DNA of 64,000 nt from Neisseria bergeri (lineage in GTDB: Bacteria > Pseudomonadota > Gammaproteobacteria > Burkholderiales > Neisseriaceae), in contig POWY01000009.1 in the NCBI GenBank assembly GCA_003044455.1, positions 27,173-91,172 of the forward strand, read 5' to 3'. The notes below the pieces were generated by a model. It was given only the letters and a program-made list of their open reading frames with translations, did no database searches and was not told the DNA's origin. The translations under genes were made by a program, and so were the position numbers. Shown here in pieces: positions 34,505-45,293 of the stretch (position 1 is the first letter of the stretch; the number at the start of each line of letters is the position of its first letter).

Positions 34505-35922
34505 AATGGAAACCCTTGTTTTTTCAAATAATGAAACAGTTTGTGCAAATCTTTCCGGTGGCGCAGGATGCAGCCTGCCAGATATGCCGCCCATACGCCG
34601 GCAAACAGGGGGTAGTTTGCCGGCGTGCCGAAGCAGGTGTAGGCCGCCGAGGAGGCCAGGCAGAACAATGTGTGCAGATAAAGCGGCAGGCGTTTGAGCG
34701 GCTGCCACAGGCGGCAGGAGCTTTCGGTCTTGAAAGCAAAAAACAGCCAGAATGAGGCGGCACAGGCAGCCGCCGCGCCGCGCGCGCCGCCGGACGGTAC
34801 GGCAAGCCCCAGCAGCAGCAGGTTTGCCGCCAGCGCGCCCAAGGTGGCAAGTGCGATCGGGCGTGTTTTTCGGACGACGTTCAAACCGATGCCGCTGATT
34901 TCTGCCAGCGTGCAAAACAGCGGCGGCAGCATACACGATACGACGATAAACCGGACGGCGGCGTAGTTTTCCGGCAGCAGGAGTGAGGCGAGGGGCGAGA
35001 AAATGCCGGTCAGGCAGAGGGCGGCGGCAAGCAGGGCGGCGGCGGATTCTGCCGTTGCCGAGAGACGGGCGGGCGGGGCGTTTTCTTCGATTGCGCGGAA
35101 AATATACGGTGTCCAGACCGTTGAAAAGATGCTTTGGAACAATAATGCCGCCCCGCCGAACGAAATTCCCATCGAATAAACGCCGAGCTGTTCCAGGCCG
35201 GCATATTTTTTCAGGAACAAACGGTCGGCGGATGCCAGCCCCCAATAGGCGATGCTGCTCAGTGCGATCGGTATGCCGTAGCGCAGCCCCCGGTGCAGGA
35301 CGGGGCGCGAAAACGGCGCGCGCCGGACGGCCTTCAGACGGCATCGGTTTTGAAACAGCAAAAAGGCGGCGGAGGCAAGGTTTGCCAGCGCGTAAACGGC
35401 GGTCAGGACGGCGGTGTTCGCCGGAAAGTGCAGCAGCCCGACCGTCAGCGGCAATAGCAGCAGCAGGGCGAGCTTGGGCACGAGTTGCGCTGACGAAAAG
35501 GCAAGGGCGCGCCCTTCCATACGCAAAACCAGTAAGAGAAAGCGGATGGGCAGGAAGCTCAGTTCAAACAGCACCAGCCCGATGCCGGCGGCGGCATCGT
35601 CGAGCGAAAACAGGATTTCAGACGGCAGGGACGGGCGGGAAAGCAGCAGGGCGGCTATCGCGGCGGCAGACAGCAGCGGCGGCAGGAACAGGGTTTTGAA
35701 CAAGGTGTCTTTGTCGGCGGCGGCATAGTATTCGCGGACGTATGCCTGATCCAGCCCGAGGCACAATACCGACACAGTCAGTCCCGCCGCCGTCTGCATC
35801 AGCACGATGCGCCCGATGTCGTCGGCGGGGAAATACCACGACAGCAGCGGCAGGATGATGACGGCTAAAACCGCGCTGCCGATCGAGCCTGCCGCGTAGC
35901 CGAGGATTTCTTTTGTGTCCAT
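34501..35922 (-). CDS. pglF: Lipid-linked oligosaccharide flippase
   Basis: A 473-residue polytopic membrane protein with about 12 to 14 hydrophobic segments, of the Wzx/MATE-like polysaccharide exporter superfamily (MDTKEILGYAAGSIGSAVLA at the N-terminus). It should move the undecaprenyl-linked glycan to the periplasmic face for transfer to pilin and other proteins. It is the first gene of the pgl operon. A DUS-derived PSEI segment lies within. Bases 35923-36116 upstream should hold the operon promoter, with no clear -10/-35 identified. Confidence 0.9.
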   Translation of the reverse strand: MDTKEILGYAAGSIGSAVLAVIILPLLSWYFPADDIGRIVLMQTAAGLTVSVLCLGLDQAYVREYYAAADKDTLFKTLFLPPLLSAAAIAALLLSRPSLPSEILFSLDDAAAGIGLVLFELSFLPIRFLLLVLRMEGRALAFSSAQLVPKLALLLLLPLTVGLLHFPANTAVLTAVYALANLASAAFLLFQNRCRLKAVRRAPFSRPVLHRGLRYGIPIALSSIAYWGLASADRLFLKKYAGLEQLGVYSMGISFGGAALLFQSIFSTVWTPYIFRAIEENAPPARLSATAESAAALLAAALCLTGIFSPLASLLLPENYAAVRFIVVSCMLPPLFCTLAEISGIGLNVVRKTRPIALATLGALAANLLLLGLAVPSGGARGAAAACAASFWLFFAFKTESSCRLWQPLKRLPLYLHTLFCLASSAAYTCFGTPANYPLFAGVWAAYLAGCILRHRKDLHKLFHYLKKQGFPL

Positions 35923-36116
35923 TTTTGATGTCCGGACGGCGGCGGGATTCTGCCTGTGCCGTCTGAAGCCTTTCTTGATCGGAATTTGACGGCTTTCAGT
36001 CCGTCGCGGCTGCCGGCGGGGTGCGGCAGTCCGGGTTGCGCTTTTCCGGGCGGGCGGCGGTCTGAACGGGGCCGTTTTTTATCGGCGTTATTATATAGTG
36101 AAACGGCGCAAACCCT

Positions 36117-37220
36117 CTAAAAGGCGTTGCCGTTTTTTCGGAACACTGTTTTGATGTCGTGTCCGAGGATTTCGCTGGAAACGGGTGTCCACAAGGGCGG
36201 TGCGGAAAGGGCGGCGCGGTTTTCGGGCAGGGAAAACAGGTCTTTGCCGTTGCCGAGGATTTTGGGCGAACGGTACAGCACGATTTCGTCCGCCAAATCT
36301 TCTGCCAAAAATGCGGATGTGAGTTCGGAGCCTGCTTCGACCATGAGTTCCCCTATGCCTTCGTCGGCGAGCAGGTGCAGCAGGCTGTTCAAATCGATTT
36401 TGCCGTCTGCCGTTTCAGACGGCATCAGGATGTGGGCGTGTTTGCGATAGGGGCGGAATTTGTCTTCATCGCGTTCCAAGGTGGCGATGTAGGTCGGAGA
36501 TTGTCCGTCGGTAACCAAATGGCTGTTCGGGGGCAGGCGCAGGCGGCTGTCTAACACGATGCGTGCGGGTTGGCGCAGGGTTGGGAAGTCGCGGACGTTG
36601 AGTTGGGGATTGTCCGCCAACACCGTGCCGATGCCGGTCAGCACCGCGCAGCTTTCGGCGCGCAAAACCTGTACGTCGGCACGCGCTTCTTCGCCGGTAA
36701 TCCAAAAACTGCTGCCGTCTGAAAGGGCGGTTTTGCCGTCCAGCGAAACGGCGCATTTGAGGCGGACAAAGGGGCGGCGGCGTTCGATGCGGGACAGGAA
36801 GCCTCGGTTGAGTTCGCGTGCTTTGTTTTCAAGCAGCCCGCATTCTGTTTTGATGCCTGCCGATTCGAGCAGGGCAAGCCCTTTGCCTGCAACCAGCGGG
36901 TTGGGGTCGCGCATGGCGGCGACGACGCGTGTTACGCCGGAACGGAGCAGGGCTTCGGCGCAGGGCGGCGTGCGTCCGTAATGGCTGCACGGTTCGAGGG
37001 TAACAAAGGCGGTCGCGCCTTGTGCCATTTCGCCCGCCTGACGCAGGGCGTGGACTTCGGCGTGCGGTTCGCCCGCTTTGACGTGGAAGCCCTGTCCGAC
37101 AATTTGACCGCCGTGTGCGATAACGCAGCCGACGCGCGGATTGGGCGAAGTGGAAAAACGCCCCAAAGCGGCAAGTTGGAGGGCGTTTTCCATCATGGAT
37201 ATATCTGTGTTCGAAAACAT
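36117..37220 (-). CDS. ribD: Bifunctional riboflavin deaminase/reductase
   Basis: A 367-residue enzyme of riboflavin synthesis. The N-terminal deaminase has the zinc motif HAEVHAL and the paired cysteines of EPCSHYGRTPPCAEAL. The C-terminal reductase begins around residue 147 (FVRLKCAVSLDGKTALSDG) and has ELMVEAGSELTSAFL. The start MFSNTDISMMENAL at 37220 gives normal length. It lies 31 bases after nrdR, a common pairing. Confidence 0.96.
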   Translation of the reverse strand: MFSNTDISMMENALQLAALGRFSTSPNPRVGCVIAHGGQIVGQGFHVKAGEPHAEVHALRQAGEMAQGATAFVTLEPCSHYGRTPPCAEALLRSGVTRVVAAMRDPNPLVAGKGLALLESAGIKTECGLLENKARELNRGFLSRIERRRPFVRLKCAVSLDGKTALSDGSSFWITGEEARADVQVLRAESCAVLTGIGTVLADNPQLNVRDFPTLRQPARIVLDSRLRLPPNSHLVTDGQSPTYIATLERDEDKFRPYRKHAHILMPSETADGKIDLNSLLHLLADEGIGELMVEAGSELTSAFLAEDLADEIVLYRSPKILGNGKDLFSLPENRAALSAPPLWTPVSSEILGHDIKTVFRKNGNAF

Positions 37221-37251
37221 AGGGATACCGTATCAATATGGGTTGGGGGAA

Positions 37252-37716
37252 TCAGGCTTTGCGGTCTGTTTTGACGGCTTGCGCCAGCCATGAGGCGAAA
37301 TGTTCCGGGCTGTCGAAGCGTTTGTGCAGCGCGGCGAAGCGTACGGCGGCTTCCGTATTTTGCCCGAACAGCTCTTCCAGCACGATTTCGACAAGTTCGG
37401 ATGAGGATATGTCGCGCTGACCCGAAGCGTAGAGCCTGAGTTCCGTCAGGCGGGCGGTTTCGTCGATCTGTTCGGGTGTCAGGGCGGATTTTCGGGCGGC
37501 GGCGGTCAGGTCGTTGCGGAGGCGTTGTGCATTGAAGGGCGAACGTTTTTTGTCCGGGCCGATGACGGCGGGCATTTTGAGTTCGGCGGTTTCGAGCGTG
37601 CCGAAGCGTTTGCCGCAGTTGGGGCATTGGCGGCGGCGGCGCACGGCGTTGCGTTCTTCCATCAGGCGGGAATCGGCAACTCGGGTGTCGGGGTGGGCGC
37701 AAAACGGGCATTTCAT
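37252..37716 (-). CDS. nrdR: Transcriptional repressor NrdR
   Basis: A 154-residue regulator of ribonucleotide reductase genes. The N-terminal zinc ribbon has MKCPFCAHPDTRVADSR and RRRQCPNCGKRF, and an ATP-cone follows (VIGPDKKRSPFNAQRLRNDL). The start at 37716 is set by MKCPFC, the invariant family start. It lies 28 bases after the amidotransferase gene. Confidence 0.96.
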   Translation of the reverse strand: MKCPFCAHPDTRVADSRLMEERNAVRRRRQCPNCGKRFGTLETAELKMPAVIGPDKKRSPFNAQRLRNDLTAAARKSALTPEQIDETARLTELRLYASGQRDISSSELVEIVLEELFGQNTEAAVRFAALHKRFDSPEHFASWLAQAVKTDRKA

Positions 37717-37744
37717 GGTATTTCTTCCTGATGCCGTCTGAACG

Positions 37745-38587
37745 TCAAACCGATACGCCGGCGGCGCGGGCGATTTCCAGACCTTCTTCGGCACTCATAT
37801 AGACGGGGTTTTCGGGACGGTCGTGCCGGACGATGTTGCCTTCGCGGAACATGACCAGTTCGTTCACGGCAAGTTGGGACCACGTTTCATCGCGCGTCAG
37901 CGGCAGGGTGGCGATAACGGCAACGCGGTCGTCCGGCGTGGTTACTTCGGCAAAATCGACCATTACATCGTCGTCGAGCAGGCGTGCCTTGCCGAACGGG
38001 GCTTGGCGGACGATGTAGTGCAGCAGTGTGCTGGCGTGGGCAAACAGTGATACGCCGTCGGACAAGACGAAGTTAAACAGTCCGAATTTGCGGATTTCGT
38101 GCGTCAGCCCCGCAATCGCGTCAAACAGCGTGTCGTCGTCGGGACGGGCGGCAAAGCGGGTGCGGAGGCGGTTGAGGATGTGGCAGAACGCGCGTTCGGA
38201 ATCGGTTGTGCCGACGGGGTGGAAAAATTCGTCCTGTTCGGGGAAAAAATCGACCAAATGCCCGTTGTGGGCAAACAGCCAGTAGCCGCCCCACATTTCG
38301 CGCATAAAGGGATGGGTGTTCGCCAGCGAGGTTTGACCTTGCGAGGCTTTGCGGATGTGTGCGACGACGTTTTCCGATTTAATCTGGTAGGCGCGTACGA
38401 GGTCGGCGACGGGGGAATTTGCACTCGGCTTGTCGTCATGGAACAGGCGCACGCCTTTGCCTTCGAAAAAGCCGATGCCGAAACCGTCGGCGTGGTGGTC
38501 GGTAATGCCGCCCCTGCGGCGGAAGCCTTCAAAGGAAAACATAATATCGGTCGGCGTATTGCAGTTCATGCCCAGCAGTTGACACAT
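37745..38587 (-). CDS. Class II glutamine amidotransferase, YafJ type
   Basis: A 280-residue Ntn-type amidohydrolase. After Met removal Cys2 of MCQLLGMNCNTPTD is the nucleophile. Other motifs are HHADGFGIGF, VVAHIRKASQG and FAHNGHL. YafJ-like enzymes split glutamine, but the acceptor is unknown. The start at 38587 is set by MCQLLGMN; the ten codons upstream are not conserved. Confidence 0.88.
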   Translation of the reverse strand: MCQLLGMNCNTPTDIMFSFEGFRRRGGITDHHADGFGIGFFEGKGVRLFHDDKPSANSPVADLVRAYQIKSENVVAHIRKASQGQTSLANTHPFMREMWGGYWLFAHNGHLVDFFPEQDEFFHPVGTTDSERAFCHILNRLRTRFAARPDDDTLFDAIAGLTHEIRKFGLFNFVLSDGVSLFAHASTLLHYIVRQAPFGKARLLDDDVMVDFAEVTTPDDRVAVIATLPLTRDETWSQLAVNELVMFREGNIVRHDRPENPVYMSAEEGLEIARAAGVSV

Positions 38588-38649
38588 AGTTTGTCCAAAT
38601 GATTCAGATGGTCGCAAGTATTCGGATTATACCCCGAACTGAAAATGCC

Positions 38650-39194
38650 GTCTGAAATACGGCTTGTTCCCCATTATTCCCGCGAAAACGGAAAACAAAG
38701 ACGGAAACTTAAGATTCCGCCATTTCCGCTCAGGCGGGAATCCGACTTGTCCGGTTTCGGTTGTTTTTCGTTCCGTAACTTTTGAGCCGTCATTTTCCCC
38801 ATTATTCCCGCAAAAACAGAAAACTAAGAACAGAAACCTAAAATCCGTCATTCCCGCGCAGGCGGGAATCTAGAATTTCAATGCCTCAAGAATTTATCGG
38901 GAAAAACCAAAACCCTTCCGCCGTCATTCCCACGAAAGTGGGAATCTAGAAATGAAAAGCAACAGGAATTTATCGGAAATGACCGAAGCTGAACGGACTG
39001 GATTCCCGCCTGCGCGGGAATGACGGGGTGTTTCGGGTTGCTGTTTTTTGTGGAAATGACGAGGCTTTGGATTGTGAGGATTTATCCCTTCCGCCGTCAT
39101 TCCCACGAAAGTGGGAATCTAGAAATGAAAAGCAACAGGAATTTATCGGAAATGACCGAAACTGAACGGACCGGATTCCCGCTTTCGCGGGAAT
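38650..39194. repeat. dRS3/NIME array upstream of the amidotransferase gene
   Basis: dRS3 at 38850-38869, 38926-38945, 39002-39021, 39099-39118 and 39175-39194. A segment of nearly 90 bp starting CCTTCCGCCGTCATTCCCAC is repeated at about 38915-39000 and 39088-39173, and again near 41623. No gene is seen between 38588 and 39559. Confidence 0.88.
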
Positions 39195-39214
39195 GACGGC
39201 GACAGGGTTGCTGT

Positions 39215-39369
39215 TATAGTGGATTAACAAAAACCAGTACGGCGTTGCCTCGCCTTAGCTCAAAGAGAACGATTCTCTAAGGTGCTGAAGCACCAAGTGA
39301 ATCGGTTCCGTACTATTTGTACTGTCTGCGGCTTCGTCGCCTTGTCCTGATTTTTGTTAATCCGCTATA
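39215..39369. repeat. Full-length Correia element, 155 bp
   Basis: TATAGTGGATTAAC... to ...GTTAATCCGCTATA. It is nearly the same sequence as the element at 25083, in the opposite orientation. It sits between the NIME array and aroB. Confidence 0.95.
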
Positions 39370-39559
39370 TTCCGGATAAATTCCTGTGATTTTGAATTTC
39401 CGGATTTTCATCTGCGCGGAAATGATGGCGGACAGGTTGTCGTTATTCCGGATAAATCCCTGCGATATGGGATAACCGGATGCCCACTTTCGCGGAGAAT
39501 GATGATGGAAAGTCATCATCGTGCGTCAAACCCGCGCGGCAACACATCGGTATGGCTAA

Positions 39560-40639
39560 TCAGAGATACGGTTGCAGGGTGCGGCGGAGGATGTCCGTGT
39601 CGGTAATTTCGGTGATGTTGGCTTCGCCCAGCCGGTTCAGACCGATAAAGCGCATCACGCCGCCGCTGACTTTTTTATCGTGGCTCATGTGTTCCAGCCA
39701 TTTTTCAAAGGCAAACACGGGCGGTGCGGACGGCAGTCCGGCGGCTTCGAGCAGGGCGGCGAGCCGCGCGGTATCTGCGGCGGAGGTTTTGCCCAGTTGT
39801 TCGGACAAACGCGCCGCCAACACGCAGCCGGCGGCAACAGCCTCGCCGTGCAGCCATACGCCGTAACCCATTTCCGCTTCGACAGCGTGTCCGAAGGTGT
39901 GTCCGAGGTTGAGCCATGCGCGTATGCCCTGTTCGGTCTCGTCTTGGGCGACGATGTCTGCCTTCATCTGACAGCAGCGGTACACGGCTTGGGCGAGTTT
40001 TTCCCGATCGAGCGTCATCAGTTCGGGCATATGCTGTTCCAGCCATTCAAAAAAACCGATGTCGCCGAGCGCGCCGTATTTGATGACTTCCGCCATACCG
40101 GCGGACAGTTCGCGGGCGGGCAGGGTGTGCAGCGTGTCCAGGTCGGCAAGTACGGCTTGCGGCTGGTAAAACGCGCCGATCATATTTTTGCCGAGCGGGT
40201 GGTTGATGGCGGTTTTGCCGCCGACGGAGGAATCGACCTGACTCAACAGCGTGGTCGGTATTTGGATGAACGGTGCGCCGCGCTGGTAGGTGGCGGCGGC
40301 AAAGCCGACCATGTCGCCAATCACGCCGCCGCCCAGTGCGATGAGCGTGGTTTTGCGTTCGGCGCGGTTTTGCATCAGCCCGTCAAAGATGAGGTTGAGC
40401 GTCTGCCAGTTTTTGTGCGCCTCGCCGTCGGGCAGGATGATGCTGAAATGGGATACGCCTGCCTCATCCAATGCCGTCTGAAGCGTGCAGAGGTAGAGCG
40501 GGGCGACGGTTTCGTTGGTAATGATGGCGGCACGCCTACCAAGATACGGTTTGAGCAGGCTTCCTGCCTGCGGCAGCAGCCCGTTGCCGATAAAGATGGG
40601 GTAGCTGTGCGAAGGTGCGTGTACGTTCAGTGTTTTCAT
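39560..40639 (-). CDS. aroB: 3-dehydroquinate synthase
   Basis: A 359-residue NAD- and metal-dependent shikimate-pathway enzyme. The glycine-rich NAD motif [19 protein letters not shown] is followed by [20 protein letters not shown] and [10 protein letters not shown]. The zinc ligands are in [16 protein letters not shown] and [10 protein letters not shown]. It is full length and lies 10 bases after aroK. Confidence 0.97.
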   Translation of the reverse strand: MKTLNVHAPSHSYPIFIGNGLLPQAGSLLKPYLGRRAAIITNETVAPLYLCTLQTALDEAGVSHFSIILPDGEAHKNWQTLNLIFDGLMQNRAERKTTLIALGGGVIGDMVGFAAATYQRGAPFIQIPTTLLSQVDSSVGGKTAINHPLGKNMIGAFYQPQAVLADLDTLHTLPARELSAGMAEVIKYGALGDIGFFEWLEQHMPELMTLDREKLAQAVYRCCQMKADIVAQDETEQGIRAWLNLGHTFGHAVEAEMGYGVWLHGEAVAAGCVLAARLSEQLGKTSAADTARLAALLEAAGLPSAPPVFAFEKWLEHMSHDKKVSGGVMRFIGLNRLGEANITEITDTDILRRTLQPYL

Positions 40640-40649
40640 GCGTCGATTT

Positions 40650-41165
40650 TTATTCGGATAAAAGGTTGAGCAGGGTTTGTATGGTTTGCCGGCAGTTTCC
40701 AGATTCGACGGTGAAGTCGGCGGTTTGCCTGTAAAGCGGGTCGCGTGCGGTATAGAGTTCGCGCAATCTGCCTAAGGGATCGGCAACTTGTAAAAGGGGG
40801 CGGCTACTGTCGCAGCGCGTCCGTTCGAGGAGCGTCTCAGGTTGCGCGTGCAGATAGACGACCGTGCCGCTTTTGCGGATAAGGGCGCGGTTTTCTTCTT
40901 TTAACACCGCGCCGCCGCCGGTGGACAGGACGATATGGGGCAGGATAACCAGCTTTTTGAGCATGGCGGTTTCGCGCGAACGGAATCCCTGTTCGCCTTC
41001 CATTTCAAATATGGTGGGGATGGGAACGCCGGCGGCTGCGGCGATTTCGTGATCGCTGTCGTAAAAACGGTAATCCAGCCGCTGCGCCATTTGCCGGCCC
41101 AGCGTGGTTTTGCCCGCGCCCATCAGTCCGATGAGGATGAGTTTGTCGTTAAAGTTTTTCATCAC
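40650..41165 (-). CDS. aroK: Shikimate kinase
   Basis: A 171-residue kinase phosphorylating shikimate. Walker A is [15 protein letters not shown], the substrate-binding Asp is in [12 protein letters not shown], and [13 protein letters not shown] and RCDSSRPLL are present. The start may be at 41165 or at the next ATG (41162). In Neisseria it follows the pil operon; here a 707-base repeat-bearing gap and a hairpin separate it from pilQ. Confidence 0.96.
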   Translation of the reverse strand: MMKNFNDKLILIGLMGAGKTTLGRQMAQRLDYRFYDSDHEIAAAAGVPIPTIFEMEGEQGFRSRETAMLKKLVILPHIVLSTGGGAVLKEENRALIRKSGTVVYLHAQPETLLERTRCDSSRPLLQVADPLGRLRELYTARDPLYRQTADFTVESGNCRQTIQTLLNLLSE

Positions 41166-41536
41166 GATTCCTTAATGTTTGACACCCCGCCTTTCGGGGC
41201 GGCAGGGTTCGGGCTTATCGGGTTACGGCGGGATTTTATACGAAATCGGCAGGGCGGCGATACGTTTGGAAAAATAACCCGACCATCCCGAACCTTTCTG
41301 ATTTTAAGGAAAAATAAAAGAAATCAGGGAGGTTTTTTATTTCAGGCTGTGTTTTGACAATCCGTTGATTTCACTTATTTGTCAGGAAAAGGCAATTATC
41401 TTTGCTTAGGTAAACAATTATCCAGTTGAATACATTGAAAATAATATGTTTATTAATACTATATTCAAACACAGCCGATCAAAAAAACGGATTCCCGCAA
41501 AAATAGAAAACAAAGAACAGCAACCTAAAATCCGTC

Positions 41537-41799
41537 ATTCCCGCCTGCGTGGGAATGACGGGGTGTTTCGGGTTGCTGTTTTTTGTGGAAATGACGAGGC
41601 TTTGGATTGCGAGGATTTATCCCTTCCGCCGTCATTCCCACGAAAGTGGGAATCTAGAAATGAAAAGCAACAGGAATTTATCGGAAATGACCGAAACTGA
41701 AGAGACCAGATTTCCGCTTTCGCGGGAATGACGGCTCAAAAGTTACGAGACGAAAAACAAGCGAAACCGGACAAGTTGGATTCCCGCCTGCGCGGGAAT
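41537..41799. repeat. dRS3/NIME array between pilQ and aroK
   Basis: dRS3 at 41537-41556, 41634-41653 and 41780-41799, with a degenerate copy near 41709. The RS spacer GAAATGAAAAGCAACAGGAA is shared with 38950 and 39124. Bases 41166-41536 are AT-rich upstream DNA of aroK with no gene seen. Confidence 0.85.
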
Positions 41800-41832
41800 G
41801 ACGGCATTTCGGGCGCGGCAAAAGCATAAAGA

Positions 41833-41861
41833 AAGGGCATATGCCGTAAACATATGCCCTT
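41833..41861 (-). terminator. Hairpin after pilQ
   Basis: AAGGGCATATG and CATATGCCCTT form a perfect 11-bp stem, 11 bases past the pilQ stop. The T run is stronger on the plus strand (TTATTTT) than on the minus, where only TCTTTAT follows. Confidence 0.6.
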
Positions 41862-41872
41862 ATTTTGCCGCA

Positions 41873-44050
41873 TCAATAGCGCAGGCTGTTGCCGGCCGTA
41901 TCCATAATCCTCGGGGTAATGAAAATCAGCAGTTCGCGGCGGTTGGTGCTTTTCCCGCGTGTTTTAAAGAGGTTGCCGATAACGGGGATGTCGCCCAACA
42001 GGGGGACTTTGGTCAGCGTATTGCCGTTCTCTTCTTCATAAATGCCGCCTACAATCAAAGTGCCGCCGTTTTCAACCATAGCCTGCGTATTCAGGTTTTT
42101 GGTTTGGATACACTTGGTCGTCTCATCTTTTACGGTACAGTCGACAGGTGTGTCTTTATTGATTTTGACGGTCATAATGATTTGCCCGTCGGGCGTGATG
42201 TTCGGCGTAACGGTCAGCCCCAAGACGGCTTTTTTGAAGGTTGTGGTCGTGCTGCTGCTACCGCCCGAACTTGAAGTGTCTTGGAAGGGGATTTCCGTAC
42301 CGGATTCGATTTTGGCTTCTTTCCGGTTTTGGGTCAGTACGCGCGGATTGGCAAGCGTTTTGGTTTTTGAAAGCGACTCGGATGCGGACAATTCCAAATT
42401 CAACGCGCCGGAGGAAATCGCGCGCACCAGCGAAATGCTGTTTGCGGCAGCGGCAACCGGCAGGTTGATGCTGGTTTGGGCAGACCATTTGCCGTCGCCG
42501 CCTTCAAAACCCGAGTTCACACCCCAGCCGAATGCGCGGTCTGCATCTTTCAGTTTTTTCTTGCCTGTCGCGCCGAATTTAACGCCCAAATCGCGCGAGA
42601 AGCCGTCTGCCGCTTCGACGATACGCGCCTCAATCATCACTTGTTGCGCGGGCACGTCCAATTCGTCAATCAGTTTGCGGAATTTTTCGATGACGCTGCG
42701 GGTGTCGGTAACAATCAGGGTGTTGGTGGCGGGATCGATCAGCACGCTGCCCCTGCCGCTGATAAGCGTGTTGCGGTTTCCGGTCGTGTCGGCATTGTCC
42801 AAACGCAGGATGCTGCGGAATTCTTCTACGTTTTTGTATTTCAACTGGAAGTTTTGGGAATACAGCGCACCCAGATCGGCAATGTCTTTTTCTGCCTGCA
42901 AGAGGGCTTTGTCTTTGGCAAGCAGTTCGTCGCGGGGCGCGATGTTGACGATGTTCCCTTGCTGGCGCATATCGAGGTTGCGCGCCTGCATAACCAAATC
43001 CAAAGCCTGATCCCAAGGTACGTCTTTGAGGGAGAGGGTCATTTTGCCGTTGACGGAATCGCTGGCAACAATGTTCATCCCGGATTCTTTTGCCAAAATC
43101 TGCAGGATGGTGCGGACTTCGACATCTTGGAAGTCAAGGGAGATTTTCCGGCCTTTGAAGGTTTTGGGCGCATTGTTCACGCCGCCTGACTCGAGGTTTT
43201 GTTTTTTCGGCAGGACTTGGAAGGTAAAGTATCCGGGCGCGGCGGATTTGTTGACGAGTTCCCAGTTGCCGACTGTTGTGATAATCAGCTGGGTGTCGTT
43301 ATTGAAGCGTTTCAGCGTAACCTTTTGAACCGGTGTTTTGAAGTCTGCCACATCCAAACTGCGTTGGAGCGCGGTCGGCAGGGTATGGTTTTTCAGCGTA
43401 ACGATGATGTGGTCGCGCTGTTGGCTGATGTCGGGCTGCCCGGCAAAGCCTAATGCCGCCAATTCGATAATGCCGGCATTTTTGCCGTCTTTGCGGAAAT
43501 CGATATTGGTTTGTTTTGCCTGTACAGCCGCCGTTTGTTGTGTTGCGGGGCTGAATGGGGCGGATACGGATACTACGGACTCGGTAAACGGCGCGGCAGC
43601 CTGTTGTTTTGCCGGTGCGGCAGGCGCGGCTTTTACGGCGGGGCGGGTGGGGGCGGATGTGGTATCGTCCGATTCGTTGATGAGAATCCAAACTTCATTT
43701 CCGCGTACTTCGGTATTGTATTGGCCCGGTTTGTTCAGATTCAGAACCAGACGCGCACGGCTGCTGTTTTGTGCGGCACTGATTTTGCTCAACAGAGGGT
43801 CGGCATACTCGAGTACCTGTTGATCCATGGAAATGCCGGTTTGTTCAAAGTCCAAGGCGATGCGGGCCGGTGAGGAGGTTATGAAGCCGGTCGGGTTGAC
43901 AACTTCTTTGTCAAAGCTGACTTTGACGATTTTCTGTTTGTTGGGCAGGGAGGAGACTTTGATGTCTGTAATGTTTCCTGCCGATGCCGTCTGAAAGGCG
44001 GCGGTTGCGACAAACAGGCCGGAAATGATTTTTGTCAGTTTGGTATTCAT
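41873..44050 (-). CDS. pilQ: Type IV pilus secretin PilQ
   Basis: A 725-residue outer-membrane pore for the pilus and for DNA uptake. In order: signal peptide ([16 protein letters not shown]), two AMIN domains, a linker, N0/N1 domains ([20 protein letters not shown]) and the secretin domain ([20 protein letters not shown]). The small basic repeat PAKQQAAA is present once, near residue 150; meningococcal PilQ usually carries several, and the protein is correspondingly shorter. It is the last gene of pilMNOPQ. Confidence 0.97.
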   Translation of the reverse strand: MNTKLTKIISGLFVATAAFQTASAGNITDIKVSSLPNKQKIVKVSFDKEVVNPTGFITSSPARIALDFEQTGISMDQQVLEYADPLLSKISAAQNSSRARLVLNLNKPGQYNTEVRGNEVWILINESDDTTSAPTRPAVKAAPAAPAKQQAAAPFTESVVSVSAPFSPATQQTAAVQAKQTNIDFRKDGKNAGIIELAALGFAGQPDISQQRDHIIVTLKNHTLPTALQRSLDVADFKTPVQKVTLKRFNNDTQLIITTVGNWELVNKSAAPGYFTFQVLPKKQNLESGGVNNAPKTFKGRKISLDFQDVEVRTILQILAKESGMNIVASDSVNGKMTLSLKDVPWDQALDLVMQARNLDMRQQGNIVNIAPRDELLAKDKALLQAEKDIADLGALYSQNFQLKYKNVEEFRSILRLDNADTTGNRNTLISGRGSVLIDPATNTLIVTDTRSVIEKFRKLIDELDVPAQQVMIEARIVEAADGFSRDLGVKFGATGKKKLKDADRAFGWGVNSGFEGGDGKWSAQTSINLPVAAAANSISLVRAISSGALNLELSASESLSKTKTLANPRVLTQNRKEAKIESGTEIPFQDTSSSGGSSSTTTTFKKAVLGLTVTPNITPDGQIIMTVKINKDTPVDCTVKDETTKCIQTKNLNTQAMVENGGTLIVGGIYEEENGNTLTKVPLLGDIPVIGNLFKTRGKSTNRRELLIFITPRIMDTAGNSLRY

Positions 44051-44067
44051 ATGGATTAATCCCCTTC

Positions 44068-44613
44068 TTAATTTTGTTCTGCGGCGGGTGCTGCCGCTTG
44101 TTCGGTGTTTTTGTCGGAAGCGTTCAGAGGCAGTTCCGCCCTGCGGGAAACCCAGTTGCCCGTACCGTCTTCGATTAATTCGTTCAAAACGATGCTGTCG
44201 TCGGTAATGCTTTGGATTTTACCGTAATTTTGCCCCAAATAGTTGCCGATGCCGACTGTGTAGACATAACCGTCGGCTTCAACGAAGCCGGATACTTTCT
44301 GACCGGACTTCACAATGCCGACATAGCGTATGTTTTCCAGGCTGAATTTTTCCAGCGTTTCTTTAATACGCTTGGTGTCGGGGGCGTTACCCCCTTTTTT
44401 GGCGGCTTCCATTCGGTGGAAATCGAAAGCGTTGGGTCCTGTCGTCTGAGGGGGGCTGTATACCGGCGCGACCGGCAGGGTCGGTGCTTGGAAAGGTATG
44501 ATTCCTGCTTTGGCTTCCTGCTGTGTCTGAGCCATCCACCCGTTCAGGTCTTCAGCATCTTGGGAACAGGCGGATAGGGCGGCAAGGCTGATGAATAAGG
44601 CGTAATATTTCAT
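44068..44613 (-). CDS. pilP: Type IV pilus assembly lipoprotein PilP
   Basis: A 181-residue lipoprotein with lipobox LSAC (Cys16) after [13 protein letters not shown] disordered stretch is followed by the HR-like domain near residues 85-150 ([36 protein letters not shown]). It links the inner-membrane PilNO complex to PilQ. It lies 17 bases from pilO and 17 from pilQ. Confidence 0.96.
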   Translation of the reverse strand: MKYYALFISLAALSACSQDAEDLNGWMAQTQQEAKAGIIPFQAPTLPVAPVYSPPQTTGPNAFDFHRMEAAKKGGNAPDTKRIKETLEKFSLENIRYVGIVKSGQKVSGFVEADGYVYTVGIGNYLGQNYGKIQSITDDSIVLNELIEDGTGNWVSRRAELPLNASDKNTEQAAAPAAEQN

Positions 44614-44630
44614 GGTTTCCCTAACATAAG

Positions 44631-45293
44631 TTATTTTTGTTCGGCATTTTGTGCCGCTTCTGCAGCCTGCTGTTGTGCGGCAAGTTCTTCTATGGATTTT
44701 GCCTTATAGGTAGTGGCAATGGCGCTGAGGTTCAGGATGTTGCTTTTGCCGTCCGCCCCCCCTCCGTTTTCGGAGGATTGGGTGATTTTGAGCGATTCAA
44801 GGGTGATAATCCGCGAAAGGCTGCCGACATCGCGCGTGAACTGGTTGATTTGATTGTAGTTTCCAGTAATGGAAATGGAATAGGGCAGCCTTTGTATCGG
44901 ACCGTCGTCAACAGGCGGCTGCGGTATGACGCTGTCCAAGCGCAGGCCGTTGCTCGAACCCGCCTGATGAAGCTCTTGAACCAGATTGGGAATTTCGGAA
45001 TCGGTCGGAAGCTGTTTCAGCATAATGTTGAAGGCGGATCGGATGGCGGCAAGCTCTTCTTTCAGGTTGTCCAAACTGGCCGCGTCGATACTTTTCTGTT
45101 TGTAGGTGTTTTTCAGTTCGGTTTCTTTTGCTTCATATTCCTCAAGGGATTCCATCTGGCTTTTGAACAATCCGGCATAACCGAGCCCCAGCATGGCGGC
45201 AACGACCAGCAGGGCGATAAAAAGCCTGGCAGGAAGGTTGAGCAGGTGAAGATTGTTGAGATCCAAGTTGGTTTTAGATGATTTAGAAGCCAT
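44631..45293 (-). CDS. pilO: Type IV pilus inner-membrane protein PilO
   Basis: A 220-residue bitopic protein: short cytoplasmic N-terminus, one membrane helix (FIALLVVAAMLGLGYAGLF), a coiled coil (LEEYEAKETELKNTYKQKSI) and a periplasmic ferredoxin-like domain. It pairs with PilN to form the alignment complex. It starts directly at the pilN stop. Confidence 0.96.
   Translation of the reverse strand: MASKSSKTNLDLNNLHLLNLPARLFIALLVVAAMLGLGYAGLFKSQMESLEEYEAKETELKNTYKQKSIDAASLDNLKEELAAIRSAFNIMLKQLPTDSEIPNLVQELHQAGSSNGLRLDSVIPQPPVDDGPIQRLPYSISITGNYNQINQFTRDVGSLSRIITLESLKITQSSENGGGADGKSNILNLSAIATTYKAKSIEELAAQQQAAEAAQNAEQK

Noticed and set aside
34505..35344. In-frame upstream extension of the pglG frame
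   Set aside because: It overlaps pglF completely and is arginine-rich non-domain sequence; the ATG at 34504 overlaps the pglF stop as expected for a coupled start.
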